From the NCBI GenBank assembly GCA_963790545.1, contig CAWBPA010000026.1, positions 1 to 64,000 on the forward strand: a DNA stretch of 64,000 bases, given 5' to 3'. Positions within the stretch are counted from its first letter, which is position 1; each line of letters starts with the position of its first letter. A program made the translations under genes and the position numbers. Of the stretch, positions 1-10,225 are shown piece after piece. Below the pieces are notes generated by a model. That model searched no databases and had not been told where the DNA came from. It worked only from the letters and a program-made list of their open reading frames with translations. The stretch is from DATBJG01 sp963790545 (GTDB lineage Bacteria; Acidobacteriota; Vicinamibacteria; Vicinamibacterales; JAMQPK01).

Positions 1-1162
<1,162 letters not shown>

Positions 1163-1178
<16 letters not shown>

Positions 1179-1232
1179 GATTAGTGAATCGTTGGCGATT
1201 TCACGATTGGTGATTCGGTGATTTATCGACGA
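1163..1232. repeat. GATT-rich intergenic repeat, single arm
   Basis: Degenerate repetition of GATTNGTGA-like units (GATTCGTGA, GATTAGTGA, GATTGGTGA) just upstream of and overlapping the rtcB start. The same sequence type recurs at 6344-6496, 7843-8008, 10785-10862, 11262-11352 and 16881-16976. It does not look coding. Confidence 0.75.
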
Positions 1233-1314
1233 TTTGATATTAGTGCGATTCCGGGCGACCGTTCGATCGTGGGCGTTTTGGGGAGGTCGTCAATCATGAT
1301 ATCGTGGTACCGCC

Positions 1315-1582
1315 ATGCCGCGATATACAGTTACCAATATTCGCCTACCCGCAGGCGCTTTCCGAGATCTGCAGCTTCGCGCGTCCCGCCAGCAGGTGCC
1401 GGTCGCCTCCCTCGTTCGGGAAGCTGTTGCCGAGTACTGAGCCGGCCGCGGGCCGCAGAACGATCCATGCCAGCGGCCGATCCCGTCGACCAGCTCATCG
1501 GGTGCGCACCGCTCGGTCCGCCGGACGAGGCTTTGAACCACGATCACTATCTCTACGGCTGGCCCAAGGAGGACCCCCGTGA
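1315..1582 (+). CDS. Ribbon-helix-helix antitoxin (VapB-like), broken by indels as read
   Basis: An ATG at 1315 opens MPRYTVTNIRLPAGAFRDL, then REAVAEY, which fits a short CopG/Arc-type ribbon-helix-helix N-terminus. The frame hits TGA at 1438-1440. Adding one base there (TAC-CTG) restores a reading that continues to PVDQLIGCAPLGPPDEAL and LYGWPKEDP in the neighbouring frame. Adding one C to the C-run at 1574-1578 would make it stop at the TGA of 1580-1582, giving a 4-bp GTGA overlap with the PIN toxin start, the usual arrangement of these operons. Family assignment rests on the short RHH-like region, its position and overlap; the repair is inference. It would neutralise the downstream RNase and repress the operon. 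Confidence 0.55.
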
Positions 1583-1986
1583 AGCTGCTGGCGGACACCG
1601 GCGCACTGCTCGCACTGTTCAATCCGCGGGATCGCCTGCACCGACAAGCGAGACAGTTCGTCGCACGCGCACAGCACGCACGGTTCGTCCTGACCGAGCT
1701 GGTCGTGAGCGAGACAGTAACTCGACTTCGGTCGCGACTCGACGCCGGCCGCGCCGCTGATGTGGGGACGGCCCTCTTACAGAGCCGGCGCTATGAGGTG
1801 ATCTTCGTGGACGCCCGCCTCATGGAAGCTGGCTTGAGCGAGCTTCGCCGCTTCGCCGACAAGCGTCTCAGCCTGACCGACGCCGTGAGCTTTGCGGTCA
1901 TCCGTGAGCTTTCGCTCGACGGAGCCTTCACGTTCGACCGCGACTTTCAAGATTGTGGGTTCGCGATGCACCCGACGTCCGGCTAA
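1579..1986 (+). CDS. PIN-domain ribonuclease toxin (VapC-like)
   Basis: A 135-residue PIN domain: the first acidic residue is D6 in LLADTGAL, then E45 in VVSETV, D101 in SLTDAVSFAV and D120/D122 in TFDRDF. This is the acidic set that binds Mg2+/Mg-like metal in VapC ribonucleases, which cut tRNA or rRNA. The GTG start at 1579 is set by a strong SD, AAGGAGG, at 1566-1572, and it would overlap the end of the antitoxin gene. Length is normal for the family. The cognate antitoxin is the ribbon-helix-helix gene directly upstream. The RNA target cannot be read from sequence. Confidence 0.85.
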   Translation: MKLLADTGALLALFNPRDRLHRQARQFVARAQHARFVLTELVVSETVTRLRSRLDAGRAADVGTALLQSRRYEVIFVDARLMEAGLSELRRFADKRLSLTDAVSFAVIRELSLDGAFTFDRDFQDCGFAMHPTSG

Positions 1987-2030
1987 CGGCCTGCGCCAAG
2001 GCCACGGCGGTCCGCCGAAGCTTCACGCGA

Positions 2031-2054
2031 AGGCGGAAGACCCGCCTCTACAGG
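2031..2054. repeat. Partial REP-like palindrome
   Basis: AGGCGGAAGACCCGCCTCTAC matches the right half of the palindrome at 12148-12173 (GGCGGGTCTGAAGACCCGCC then TCTACA). It sits in the 80-bp convergent gap between the toxin and the DUF5916 gene. Confidence 0.6.
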
Positions 2055-2067
2055 AAAGACGAGGTTG

Positions 2068-4635
2068 TTACGGATTGATCCAGTAAGCCAGCTTCACGAG
2101 GACCGTATTGGTCGCCGGCGTCGAAAAGACATCGCTGTAGTCCCTGCCGAACCGGAAGTCACCGGTCTGATCCGAACCTTCGCGCCCCTGCTGCCACACG
2201 ACAAACAGAGTGGACCCGGGCTTGAACTCCCAGCGCAGGACGTTTGTCGTGCGGAACGATCTCACCTTGAAATCAGCGTTTTCCCCGTACCCAAATGGAG
2301 CGAACCGATCGACGTACTCCTCGGCGCGGCCGTTCACCAGTTCCTTGTATGTTTCGTAGCGACCTGACGACACGAACGGCTGCGCATACACCTGGAGCGA
2401 CAGCGTTGGCGTCACGGTGTAATCCACGCGCACCGTGATGGAGCTCGTCTTCTGCTCCAGGCGCCCGAACACGTAGTGCGTCGCGTCGCTCTGGGTCACC
2501 GCCTCCACCCACTGATAGTCGTTCTTGCTGTCGTTGTAGGCCACACCCAGCTCCGTCGACAGCGCGGAGATCGGCCGAAACACGATCCGCGGCTCGATGC
2601 CAAACCACCGGGACCCGTGACGATCGTTGCCGAAGTTCGAGCCCCAGTTGAAGCTCACGACCTTGCGGTCGTTCGTGTTGAAGTACTGCCACGAGTTGAG
2701 GTTCCCATTGTTGAGCCCCCCGGGGCCGCCGCGCGTCAGGCGGTCGTCGAAGCCGCTCGTATTGGCGTTGACGCCGAACCCGGTGCTCCAGTAATTCTGA
2801 AACGTCCAGTGCCCGTTGAAGTTCAACCCGAGCGACAGTCGATCCCCATCGAAATTGTGCGACGACCACTGATTGAAATTGATCCGCGTCGTGCGCACGT
2901 ACTTGCCCGGCTTGTCCCAGCGGATCTGCAGCCAGCTGTTCTGGGGGATCTCATCGGCGCGCCGAAGAAATCCAACGTCGTTGACCTCGAAACCTGGCGA
3001 CTTGTAGGCCAGGTTAACGGCCATCCGCGTGCGCTCGCCGGCAATCTTGGAAAACGACGCGGCTCCCGCGTGGCCCTGCAAAGTGTCGGCGAGAGGGTCG
3101 AGCTCGACATGGTCCGCATCGGGCCGCTGGTAGCTGTGGACGTTGTTCTCCTGCAAGTCGGTAATCGCCTCCTGGCTGCCCGAAACATGGGTGCCAATCC
3201 AGTACCCGCCCAACTTCCATCGCTCGCCCAGGCGCCAGTCGTAATCGACACCGCCTGTCACCGCCACGTCGGGCAAAAAGGTCAGCGGCGCCACGCGACT
3301 TCGGTTGGTCGTCGTCAACATGAAGCCGAGCGCCGATTGATCGGAAAAGTCACGACGGGCGCGCGACACCGAATAGAACGTCCGCGGTTCCACGGCCTCG
3401 CTGCGGCGCACCCCGCCGAGAAAGACCTGCCCCTGCTCTTCCTCGGTGGCGGCCGTGAGAACGCCCAGCGAGAAGCTGCGCGCACGACCCGTTAATTTTC
3501 CAGCACCAAGAATGGTGGACTGTCCCGGCAGCGCAGAGAAGTCACCGTCGGCGAGGTCGTAAGAACCTCTTGGCACCCGACCGATTCGACGCGAGTAGAA
3601 CAGCATGCATCCGTCGTTGCAGTCGAACTGGTAGGTGCCGGACCCTTCGATGAAAAATGGCCGCTTTTCCGAAAAGAACGTCTCAAATGCGGTGAGATTG
3701 ACAACGGCCGGGTCCGCCTCCACCTGACCGAAATCGGGGTTGACCGTGGCCGTCAGCGAAAGGGCCGGTGTGATGGCGTATTTGAGGTCCACACCCATGT
3801 GGGCGCCGGGATCCGGAGTTTTCTGCAGCGGGTTGCCCGGCTGACGCGGTTCGGTGACGACTTCCGCAACGGCGTACGGGACCACCTCCAGACGCTTCGA
3901 CGCGCGGTTCACCGCAACGCCTGTCAGCTCACCAAACGACGAGACGTACCCGCTCGCGCTCTTGGCGAGCAGCGGCCAGGTCGTGGTCTCGTTGAGCCGC
4001 GCGACCTCGCGTACCACGGCAAACCCCAGGTTCCCGTCGCCATCGCTCCGAAACCGAAGCTGCGACATCGGGATTCGGAACTCGGCGCTCCATCCTTCGG
4101 GGTCGCGCGCGATCACGACGTCCCAGACAGCGTCCCAACTGTCATCCGAGTTGGTGTCGTTATACCAGTAGATGTCCCGCTTCACCCCCACCGGGTTAAC
4201 GGCAAACTCGTACGCCGTTCGCCGGTCGCGATACGAATCGATGAGCACGCGGATCCAGTCGGACGATGAGCCGACGTCGCGGCGAGTCAGGAAACCGATG
4301 ATGCGACTGGGCTCCGGATCGAACGCACGTACCGCGACGTAGATGGTGGAGTCGTCGTACACGACACGCGCTTCGGTGCGAAGAGTCGGTGGCCCCCCCT
4401 CTAGCGGGTCGCGCTGCACAAACGCGGTCAGCGGTTCGGCCCGTGCCCAGGCGGCCTCGTTCAGCTCGCCATCAACCTTAATAGCAACGGCCGCGTTGTC
4501 GGCGGCGGCAGCCGCGCTGACGTTTGCGTCAGAGGGTGCCCCAACGGCATCCTCTGCCACGCCCAGCAGCAAGATCGTCAACGCGATCAACGGGATGGGG
4601 TGCGTAGTCGAACGGTTCGGGGACATCAGACTCAT
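2068..4635 (-). CDS. DUF5916 protein with N-terminal CBM9-like domain
   Basis: 855 residues with a signal peptide (hydrophobic ALTILLLGVAEDAVG near residues 17-33). Residues about 50-220 resemble family 9 carbohydrate-binding domains (KVDGELNEAAWARAEPL, YDDSTIYVAVRAFDPEPS). The rest fits DUF5916, with the typical PDFGQVEADPAVVNLTAFE and FFSEKRPFFIEGSGTY segments, and ends in alternating beta-strand sequence compatible with an outer-membrane barrel. The family is common in Acidobacteriota and Bacteroidota; its biochemical role is not established. A role in surface carbohydrate binding or handling is inference. ATG start at 4633-4635. It is divergent from the TPR gene, with an 82-bp shared upstream region. 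Confidence 0.85.
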   Translation of the reverse strand: MSLMSPNRSTTHPIPLIALTILLLGVAEDAVGAPSDANVSAAAAADNAAVAIKVDGELNEAAWARAEPLTAFVQRDPLEGGPPTLRTEARVVYDDSTIYVAVRAFDPEPSRIIGFLTRRDVGSSSDWIRVLIDSYRDRRTAYEFAVNPVGVKRDIYWYNDTNSDDSWDAVWDVVIARDPEGWSAEFRIPMSQLRFRSDGDGNLGFAVVREVARLNETTTWPLLAKSASGYVSSFGELTGVAVNRASKRLEVVPYAVAEVVTEPRQPGNPLQKTPDPGAHMGVDLKYAITPALSLTATVNPDFGQVEADPAVVNLTAFETFFSEKRPFFIEGSGTYQFDCNDGCMLFYSRRIGRVPRGSYDLADGDFSALPGQSTILGAGKLTGRARSFSLGVLTAATEEEQGQVFLGGVRRSEAVEPRTFYSVSRARRDFSDQSALGFMLTTTNRSRVAPLTFLPDVAVTGGVDYDWRLGERWKLGGYWIGTHVSGSQEAITDLQENNVHSYQRPDADHVELDPLADTLQGHAGAASFSKIAGERTRMAVNLAYKSPGFEVNDVGFLRRADEIPQNSWLQIRWDKPGKYVRTTRINFNQWSSHNFDGDRLSLGLNFNGHWTFQNYWSTGFGVNANTSGFDDRLTRGGPGGLNNGNLNSWQYFNTNDRKVVSFNWGSNFGNDRHGSRWFGIEPRIVFRPISALSTELGVAYNDSKNDYQWVEAVTQSDATHYVFGRLEQKTSSITVRVDYTVTPTLSLQVYAQPFVSSGRYETYKELVNGRAEEYVDRFAPFGYGENADFKVRSFRTTNVLRWEFKPGSTLFVVWQQGREGSDQTGDFRFGRDYSDVFSTPATNTVLVKLAYWINP

Positions 4636-4717
4636 TAGACGTTCAATGTGAGGGCCAAGTTGGCATTAAGATAAGGTTCCTGTTGTGTTCTCGTCCATTC
4701 ATTCTCGAGGGTGATTG
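4636..4717. promoter_or_regulatory. Divergent promoter region
   Basis: 82 bp between the divergent DUF5916 and TPR genes. A GAGGG SD-like run (4706-4711) precedes the TPR ATG at 4718. I could not pick out convincing -35/-10 boxes. Confidence 0.4.
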
Positions 4718-6343
4718 ATGCGAATTCTCCAATGTGTTGCGGTCTTCCTTGCTCTGGTGGCCTTCGGCGCCGCCCCGGGTGCGGCTCAGGAACAGCACGA
4801 TCATGGCGCTCAGTCCGGCCGGCTTGGCACCGTCCATTTGGCGACCTCGTGCAACACGACGGTCTCCAAAGACTTCGACCGGGCCGTGGCCATGCTGCAC
4901 TCATTCTGGTTCTCGGCCGCCATCGACACCTTCAACGGCGTGCTGAAAGCCGATCCCGCCTGCACGATGGCGTATTGGGGAATTGCGATGAGCTGGTGGG
5001 GGAACCCGTTTGGCGGCTTCCGTTCTCCCCAGGCGTTGCAGAACGGGCTGGCGGCGATAGAGAAGGCCAAAGCAGCCGCGGCAAAGACCGAACGTGAGCG
5101 AGCATACTTGGGGGCAGTGGAAACGCTGTATCGCGACTTCGCGACGGTCGATCAGCGAACGCGAACGCTCGCCTTCGAAAAAGCCATGGAGCAGCTGGCG
5201 GCTAAGTATCCGGACGATCCCGAGGCTCGTATCTTCTACGCCCTGTCGCTCGACCAGACGGCGTTGCCGACCGACAAGACCTATGCAAACCAGCTGAAGG
5301 CGGCGGCCATTCTGGAAAAGGAGTTCGCACGGCAACCCGAGCATCCGGGCATCACGCACTACATCATCCACAGCTTCGATGTGCCGGCGCTGGCGCCGCG
5401 GGCGCTTTCGGCGGCACGACGGTACGCCAAGATTGCCCCGGCCGTGCCGCATGCGCTCCATATGCCGTCCCACACGTTCACGCGCGTGGGGTCGTGGCAG
5501 GAATCGATTGACGCAAACATCGAGTCGGCTGCTTCAGCACGGAAGGACGGCGCAGCTTCGGAAGAGCTTCATGCGCTCGACTATCAGGTGTACGCGTATC
5601 TTCAAACAGCGCAGGATTCGGCCGCCAGAAAACGGATGGACGAGATCGCGTCTATCGGCGACCGGATCCAGGTGAGCGCTCCCGGCGGAGCAGCACCGGC
5701 CCCCGCCGGGTTCTTTGCGCTGTCCGCCATTCCCGCCCGCTATGCGCTCGAACGAAACGCGTGGGCGGAAGCCGCGCGCCTGTCGCCCCGTGACTCCCCG
5801 TTCCCCTGGACCGAGGCCATCACCTACTTCGCACGCGCGATTGGCAAGGCGCGGACGAAGGACGCCGCAGGGGCTCAGACCGACGTTGAAAAGCTCGTCA
5901 CGTTACGCGATGGCTTGCGGCAAGCAAAAGATGCGTATTGGAGCGAACAAGTTGAAATTCAACGCCAGGCGGCAGCGGCCTGGGTCGCTCTCGCGCAGGG
6001 GCGCACGGACGAGGCACTCACCCTTGCACGAGAGGCTGCGGATGCAGAAGATGCGACCGAAAAGAGCGCCATCAGCCCGGGGCCAATCCAACCCGCCCGC
6101 GAGCTCCTTGGTGACATGCTCCTCGAGCTCGGCCGCCCGGCTGACGCATTGAAGGAATTTGAAACCACAATGAAGAAGGAACCCAACCGGTTTCGCGCCC
6201 TGTACGGAGCGGCTCGGGCCGCCGAGGCCACCGGCGATCGCCGGAAGGCTCGCGACTATTCTCGAACGCTCATCGAGATTTGCAAGCGGGCGGATAAACC
6301 GGGGCGGATGGAGCTACAGGAAATCAACAAATTGGGCGATTAG
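4718..6343 (+). CDS. Secreted tetratricopeptide-repeat protein
   Basis: 541 residues. The start is the ATG at 4718 rather than the in-frame TTG at 4715, because of the GAGGG SD 7 bp upstream. A signal peptide is evident (LQCVAVFLALVAFGAAPGAAQ). The mature part is helical with TPR-like motifs, e.g. AMLHSFWFSAAIDTFNGVLK and AYWGIAMSWWG early, and ALKEFETTMKKEPNRFRALYG late. Such proteins are frequent in Acidobacteriota and presumably act as periplasmic scaffolds; no catalytic motif is seen. The TAG stop lies at the edge of a GATT-rich inverted repeat. Confidence 0.8.
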   Translation: MRILQCVAVFLALVAFGAAPGAAQEQHDHGAQSGRLGTVHLATSCNTTVSKDFDRAVAMLHSFWFSAAIDTFNGVLKADPACTMAYWGIAMSWWGNPFGGFRSPQALQNGLAAIEKAKAAAAKTERERAYLGAVETLYRDFATVDQRTRTLAFEKAMEQLAAKYPDDPEARIFYALSLDQTALPTDKTYANQLKAAAILEKEFARQPEHPGITHYIIHSFDVPALAPRALSAARRYAKIAPAVPHALHMPSHTFTRVGSWQESIDANIESAASARKDGAASEELHALDYQVYAYLQTAQDSAARKRMDEIASIGDRIQVSAPGGAAPAPAGFFALSAIPARYALERNAWAEAARLSPRDSPFPWTEAITYFARAIGKARTKDAAGAQTDVEKLVTLRDGLRQAKDAYWSEQVEIQRQAAAAWVALAQGRTDEALTLAREAADAEDATEKSAISPGPIQPARELLGDMLLELGRPADALKEFETTMKKEPNRFRALYGAARAAEATGDRRKARDYSRTLIEICKRADKPGRMELQEINKLGD

Positions 6344-6496
6344 TGATTTCTGATTGGTGAATCGATGGTGATTGGCGATTTGCGAGTTGCGATTTATTGG
6401 TGATTCAGGATGCAGCCAAGTCACCAATAAATCAGCAATCAGCACTCAGAAATCGCAAACGATTCACTGAATCACGAATCTCGAAATCACAAATTC
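6344..6496. repeat. GATT-rich imperfect inverted repeat (both arms)
   Basis: The left arm (about 6344-6408) carries GTGATTTCTGATTGGTGAAT and TTATTGGTGATTC; the right arm (about 6420-6494) is its imperfect reverse complement (CACCAATAAATC, GATTCACTGAATCACGA). It fills the whole gap between two convergent genes and ends exactly at each stop codon. It could form a long hairpin and act as a bidirectional 3' end, or be a MITE-like element. Confidence 0.7.
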
Positions 6497-7816
6497 TTAG
6501 AAGGCGTACTCAATACCCACTAGCGGTGTCACCTTGTCTCGCAGACCGTTGTTGTCGAGCGCAAACAGCAGGTTCACGTCGATGAGCAGCCGGTCGGCGA
6601 GACCGGCTTTGAGGCCTATCGCGCCGCTGAGCGAGTTGAACGAGTCTTTGACGAACGCAATGTTCGAAAATACCGAGCGACCATCGAGCGCATGGAAGTC
6701 CTGCTGGACCAATCGCTCCGCATCAATCAAGTACCTGCCCAGCACGTCGAACGCCACCGTCAGGCGACTGTTGACGGCCACGTCTGCCCCGAGCGCATAG
6801 GAAGCGAGGTCGGGGAAGTCCGCCGATTCTCCAGTCGCCGGATTCCCGGCTAACAGGCTCGAGCCGTTCCACGTGTAGCCGAGGTTGATGTGCGGCGAGA
6901 CCTTCTGGAGCGTCGCCGACCACACCGCGAACGGTTGAAGGCCGATGGTGCCTGTACCGAGCAGATTCATCTCGTCACCGGTCGGAAGCCGGACGTCCAG
7001 ACCCAGACCGAAATTGCCGTAAGTGCGTCTCGTGAGGGTGCCCTTCATGCGAACGGTCATGTCGCCAATCCCACTCGCGCTTCCCACGGCCGTGAAGAGA
7101 CGCTGATTGCCGACCTCTCCGTCCGACTGCCGATAGAAGTGCGTCAACGGATTAATCGTTCCGAGACGCTGGATCGTCGCCTCGGAAACGACTCTCAAGT
7201 CCGTGGCCACGACCGGCACCGCCAGCGAAACGTCAAAGCGGTCGGTCACGCCCAGGGTGAGAAACGCGGTGAACTGGCTGATCGTCGTCTCGATGGAATT
7301 GACCGTCGTGACAACGTCCTCCCGGCCGCCAAGCAGCTGGGCGTTGTCGTGCGTGAAGACGGCGGGCACCTTCAGCAGGTCGAGACCCTCCACGGTATCG
7401 AATGAAAAGCGCTGATATGCCGAACCAAATGACACACGCCCTGCGCCAATCGTATCGGCCCGCTCGGTCAGAATCGGGCCGAAGCTCTGCGTTGAGCGCT
7501 CGAACACTCCCGTGGCAGGATCCAATCGAAACGTAAAGCCCGATGCCGGCGACGGGAGAGGAATAGTCACGAGCTGACTGACGAGCGCGGTGCTGAACTG
7601 GCTGAAGTTGAACTGAAAGTCACTGACGAAGTGTGCGGTGTGCGCTTGTTCTCCAGGCAGCGTGGCTAGGCTGTCGACGATGAGTCCGTTCGGACCGTAG
7701 AGGTCCGTGAACAGGGTGGCCAGCTGGTTCACCGGGGCCGTCAGGTTGTACGGCGTTTGAGCTTCAACGGTCGTTCCCGCCCCAATCAGACACAGCACGA
7801 GCGCTAGTCGTCTCAA
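6497..7816 (-). CDS. Outer-membrane beta-barrel protein, unknown function
   Basis: 439 residues with a signal peptide (LALVLCLIGAGTTVEAQ). The C-terminal two thirds alternate polar and hydrophobic residues as in barrel strands and end in GIEYAF, a typical terminal aromatic beta-signal. Motifs such as FGLGLDVRLPTGDEMNLLGT resemble transporter-like barrels of the phenol-degradation 'MetA-pathway' group, but this is weak. The start is TTG at 7816, chosen because GGGGGAGG lies 7 bp upstream and no ATG fits. It is convergent with the TPR gene. Confidence 0.65.
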   Translation of the reverse strand: MRRLALVLCLIGAGTTVEAQTPYNLTAPVNQLATLFTDLYGPNGLIVDSLATLPGEQAHTAHFVSDFQFNFSQFSTALVSQLVTIPLPSPASGFTFRLDPATGVFERSTQSFGPILTERADTIGAGRVSFGSAYQRFSFDTVEGLDLLKVPAVFTHDNAQLLGGREDVVTTVNSIETTISQFTAFLTLGVTDRFDVSLAVPVVATDLRVVSEATIQRLGTINPLTHFYRQSDGEVGNQRLFTAVGSASGIGDMTVRMKGTLTRRTYGNFGLGLDVRLPTGDEMNLLGTGTIGLQPFAVWSATLQKVSPHINLGYTWNGSSLLAGNPATGESADFPDLASYALGADVAVNSRLTVAFDVLGRYLIDAERLVQQDFHALDGRSVFSNIAFVKDSFNSLSGAIGLKAGLADRLLIDVNLLFALDNNGLRDKVTPLVGIEYAF

Positions 7817-7842
7817 GTTGCGCCTCCCCCAGAAGACATTAG

Positions 7843-8008
7843 TGATTTGGAGATCTGTGATTCGTGAATCGATGGTGATTGGCGATTTGTGATTGGTGAA
7901 TTATGGGTGAGTGACGCCGAAGATCAAGATCAGGAAAGAAATCAGGACTCGAAAATCGCCAGTCGCAAACGATTCGCCAAAATCACAAATCAAGAATCAA
8001 AAATAACT
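7843..8008. repeat. GATT-rich imperfect inverted repeat (both arms)
   Basis: The left arm (GATTCGTGAATCGATGGTG, GGCGATTTGTGATTGGTGA) is nearly identical to the left arm at 6344-6408. The right arm (CGCAAACGATTCGCCAAAA, AATCACAAATCAAGAATC) is in inverse orientation. About 60 bp of unrelated sequence separates the arms. It abuts the stop codon of the next minus-strand frame. Confidence 0.7.
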
Positions 8009-8400
8009 TCACTGCCCAATTTGTTCGATCGTCCAGCTGCCATGCTTCGACAACGTGATGGTCTGCTGACCTTCGCTCGTTTGCTGCCGCCCGCCGGCCA
8101 TCACCGTGTCGCGGCGCCTCAAGCGGACCACGGCGGTGTCGCCCTTCCGATCGATCGAGAGGATCGTGATTGCCACCTGCTGCGATGTCACCGACCGGAA
8201 CCCTGCCGTAATACGGCGCTCTTCTTCGGCGGACAGGTTCGGCTTCACCGAGCGAAAGAGCGGCAGGCTCTTTGTTTCGATCGCGCGCCCGTAGGTCGCA
8301 ATGACTCTGCGGATGGCCGCTTCGTCATCTTCGACCGGCTTGGCGGGCGGATCCGAGCGCACGCTCGCGCCGCTCGCCATTGGCGCTGACAGGCGGCGTG
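8009..8400 (-). CDS. NTF2-like C-terminal domain, probably the shifted end of the upstream kinase
   Basis: This frame encodes EDDEAAIRRVIATYGRAIE, then FRSVKPNLSAEEERRITAGF and a C-terminal strand-rich part, which resembles the NTF2/SnoaL-like domain carried by large acidobacterial kinases. It has no start codon or SD of its own in the right place and overlaps the 3' end of the kinase frame. A frame change near 8380-8395 (one extra base or two missing) would fuse it to the kinase after the Pro-rich linker. Fusion is my preferred reading. A separate small gene is possible but less likely. Confidence 0.5.
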
Positions 8401-10148
8401 CTCGGCGCAGGCTCCGCAGGACGCGGTGGCGGCTCACTGGGCCGTGTTGCCGGCTCGGTCGGGCGTGTCGTTGGCTCGGGCGATCGAGTGACGGGCTCAG
8501 GTGCAGCCGGCTGCGGCGCTGGAGCTGTCACAGGCGGCGTCGTCTGGGGCGGCGGCTCTGCCCGGACAGAAGGAGTCGCTGCCGGCGGCGGAGTCGCGGG
8601 TTGAACCGGCGCCGGGGACGGCGTCGACGCCTGTCCAGCCTGTTTCGGTGGAACGACTGGAACCTGCGCCGTGGTTTTCGATCGCTGTCTTGCGGCATCC
8701 GCCTGGCCCTTGAAGTGATTGACCAGATCCGCCGACAGTTCGGCGATGGCCGGCGCTGAAGGATCGATTGCCCGCGCCCGATCCAGCGCGCGCGCAGCCC
8801 CGTTCGCATCGTCGGCCGCCAACAACCTTCGGGCATCGCCGATCGCCTGATCGAGCCGTGCGATCATGCCCTGTGCATCCTCTCGAACCTTTGTCGCAGC
8901 GGCGTGGCCGGGAGCGGCGCGAAGCACCTCGTCTGCAAAGGAGACCGCTGCCGAATAGTTCTTTGCTTTGAGACTCGTCGTCGCCAGCTCGAGCCGACTT
9001 TCAATGAAGGCGTTCGAAGGTTCGGTCGGCGCCGGCGCAGGCGCGGCCTGACTCGCGGCCGCAGGTTGATCGGCTTCCTTGGTCGGACCAAAGCGCTGCC
9101 ACGGTTGGAAAAAGAAAAGCGCCCCCAGAACCAGGGCGATCGCCGCACCACCAAGCCAGACAACGGAGCCGATTGGACGCGGCGAAGCTTCAGCCGGCAC
9201 CTGCGCAGCCGTCGTCCGAAGCCTGCGAGCCGTCGCGCTGACACCAGCCTCCGCTCGAGAGTCAGAACCTGCGGCCTGCACAACGTGGCCCGATTCCATG
9301 TCCCGCTTGATCCGCTTGAGATCCGCACGCAGCCCGTCTGCCGATTGGTACCGGAGCTCGCGATCCTTCTCGAGACAGTTGTGAATCACATCCTGAAGTC
9401 GCGTAGGGATTTCGGGATTGTATGTGCTCGCGGCAACCGGCGCGCGATTCAGGATCTGGTCGAGCACCACGGCCGCGGTCTTCCCGCTGAACGGTCTCCG
9501 CCCGGTGACGCACTCGTAGAGCACGATGCCGACAGAAAACAGGTCGGTGCGTCCGTCGAGATCCTCACCGGTGGCCTGTTCGGGAGACATGTAAAGCACC
9601 GTGCCAATCGCGACGCCTGCCTGCGTCAACTGATCCGACGCCAGCGGCGTCGCTGTCGTCTCGAACGCGTTGTGTTTGGGCAGGAGCTTCGCGAGCCCGA
9701 AGTCGAGGATTTTGACGTTCCCGCGCTCGGTCAGAAAAATGTTGGCGGGCTTGATGTCGCGATGCATGATGCCCTGCGTGTGCGCGGCATCCAGAGCATC
9801 AGCTATCTGGATTCCTATCTCGACGACCTGGTGGATCGCAAGGTTCCCGCTCGTCAAGCGATCGCGCAGAGTCCGACCCTTCATGAGCTCCATGACGATG
9901 AAGGGACGGCCTTCGTGTTCGCCGAACTCGTAGATCGTGCAGATGTTGGCGTGGTTCAACGCCGATGCGGCACGGGCCTCAATGCGCAGCCGTTCGACGG
10001 CCTGGCGGTCGGTGGCTGCGTCGGCAGCAACGAACTTGAGGGCTACCTGGCGCCCCAGGAGCGTGTCCTCCGCGGTGTAAACGACACCCATCCCCCCGGC
10101 GCCAAGCTGGTTCACGATTCGGTAGTGGGAGACGATCTGACCGATCAT
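8325..10148 (-). CDS. Membrane-anchored Ser/Thr protein kinase (PknB type)
   Basis: 607 residues as read. The kinase domain spans residues about 9-270: P-loop QLGAGGMGVVY (15-24), ATP lysine K38 in VALKF, catalytic D131 in HRDIKPAN, DFG at 149-151 and MSPEQ in the activation segment. A single membrane segment follows (VVWLGGAAIALVLGALFFF, about 325-345), so the kinase is cytosolic and the tail extracytoplasmic. The outer part has a helical TPR-like stretch (LELATTSLKAKNYSAAVSFA) and a Pro/Glu/Thr-rich linker. It then ends in a frame shifted relative to an NTF2-like domain at 8009-8400. The start is the ATG at 10146-10148. Substrates are unknown. Confidence 0.9.
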   Translation of the reverse strand: MIGQIVSHYRIVNQLGAGGMGVVYTAEDTLLGRQVALKFVAADAATDRQAVERLRIEARAASALNHANICTIYEFGEHEGRPFIVMELMKGRTLRDRLTSGNLAIHQVVEIGIQIADALDAAHTQGIMHRDIKPANIFLTERGNVKILDFGLAKLLPKHNAFETTATPLASDQLTQAGVAIGTVLYMSPEQATGEDLDGRTDLFSVGIVLYECVTGRRPFSGKTAAVVLDQILNRAPVAASTYNPEIPTRLQDVIHNCLEKDRELRYQSADGLRADLKRIKRDMESGHVVQAAGSDSRAEAGVSATARRLRTTAAQVPAEASPRPIGSVVWLGGAAIALVLGALFFFQPWQRFGPTKEADQPAAASQAAPAPAPTEPSNAFIESRLELATTSLKAKNYSAAVSFADEVLRAAPGHAAATKVREDAQGMIARLDQAIGDARRLLAADDANGAARALDRARAIDPSAPAIAELSADLVNHFKGQADAARQRSKTTAQVPVVPPKQAGQASTPSPAPVQPATPPPAATPSVRAEPPPQTTPPVTAPAPQPAAPEPVTRSPEPTTRPTEPATRPSEPPPRPAEPAPSTPPVSANGERRERALGSARQAGRR

Positions 10149-10225
10149 GGGGTGTGCTTACGCGGATACCTTCCAGCCCTCCATAATACGACAGCGGGGG
10201 CCCATTAACGAGCCAAATTGCTGGG

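Noticed and set aside
1218..1760. 180-codon plus-strand frame taken as one protein
   Set aside because: Only its middle (PVDQLIGCAPLGPPDEAL) is protein-like, and that belongs to the frame-broken antitoxin; the rest overlaps the toxin gene out of frame.
2476..3495. 339-codon plus-strand frame
   Set aside because: Antisense shadow of the DUF5916 gene; no SD, no recognisable domain.
6344..8008. GATT repeats as a CRISPR array
   Set aside because: Units are short, degenerate and not separated by unique spacers of constant length; no cas genes are present.
8904..10208. 434-codon open frame on the plus strand
   Set aside because: It is antisense to the Ser/Thr kinase; its composition is Arg/Pro-rich with no family resemblance, while the minus strand has all kinase motifs.
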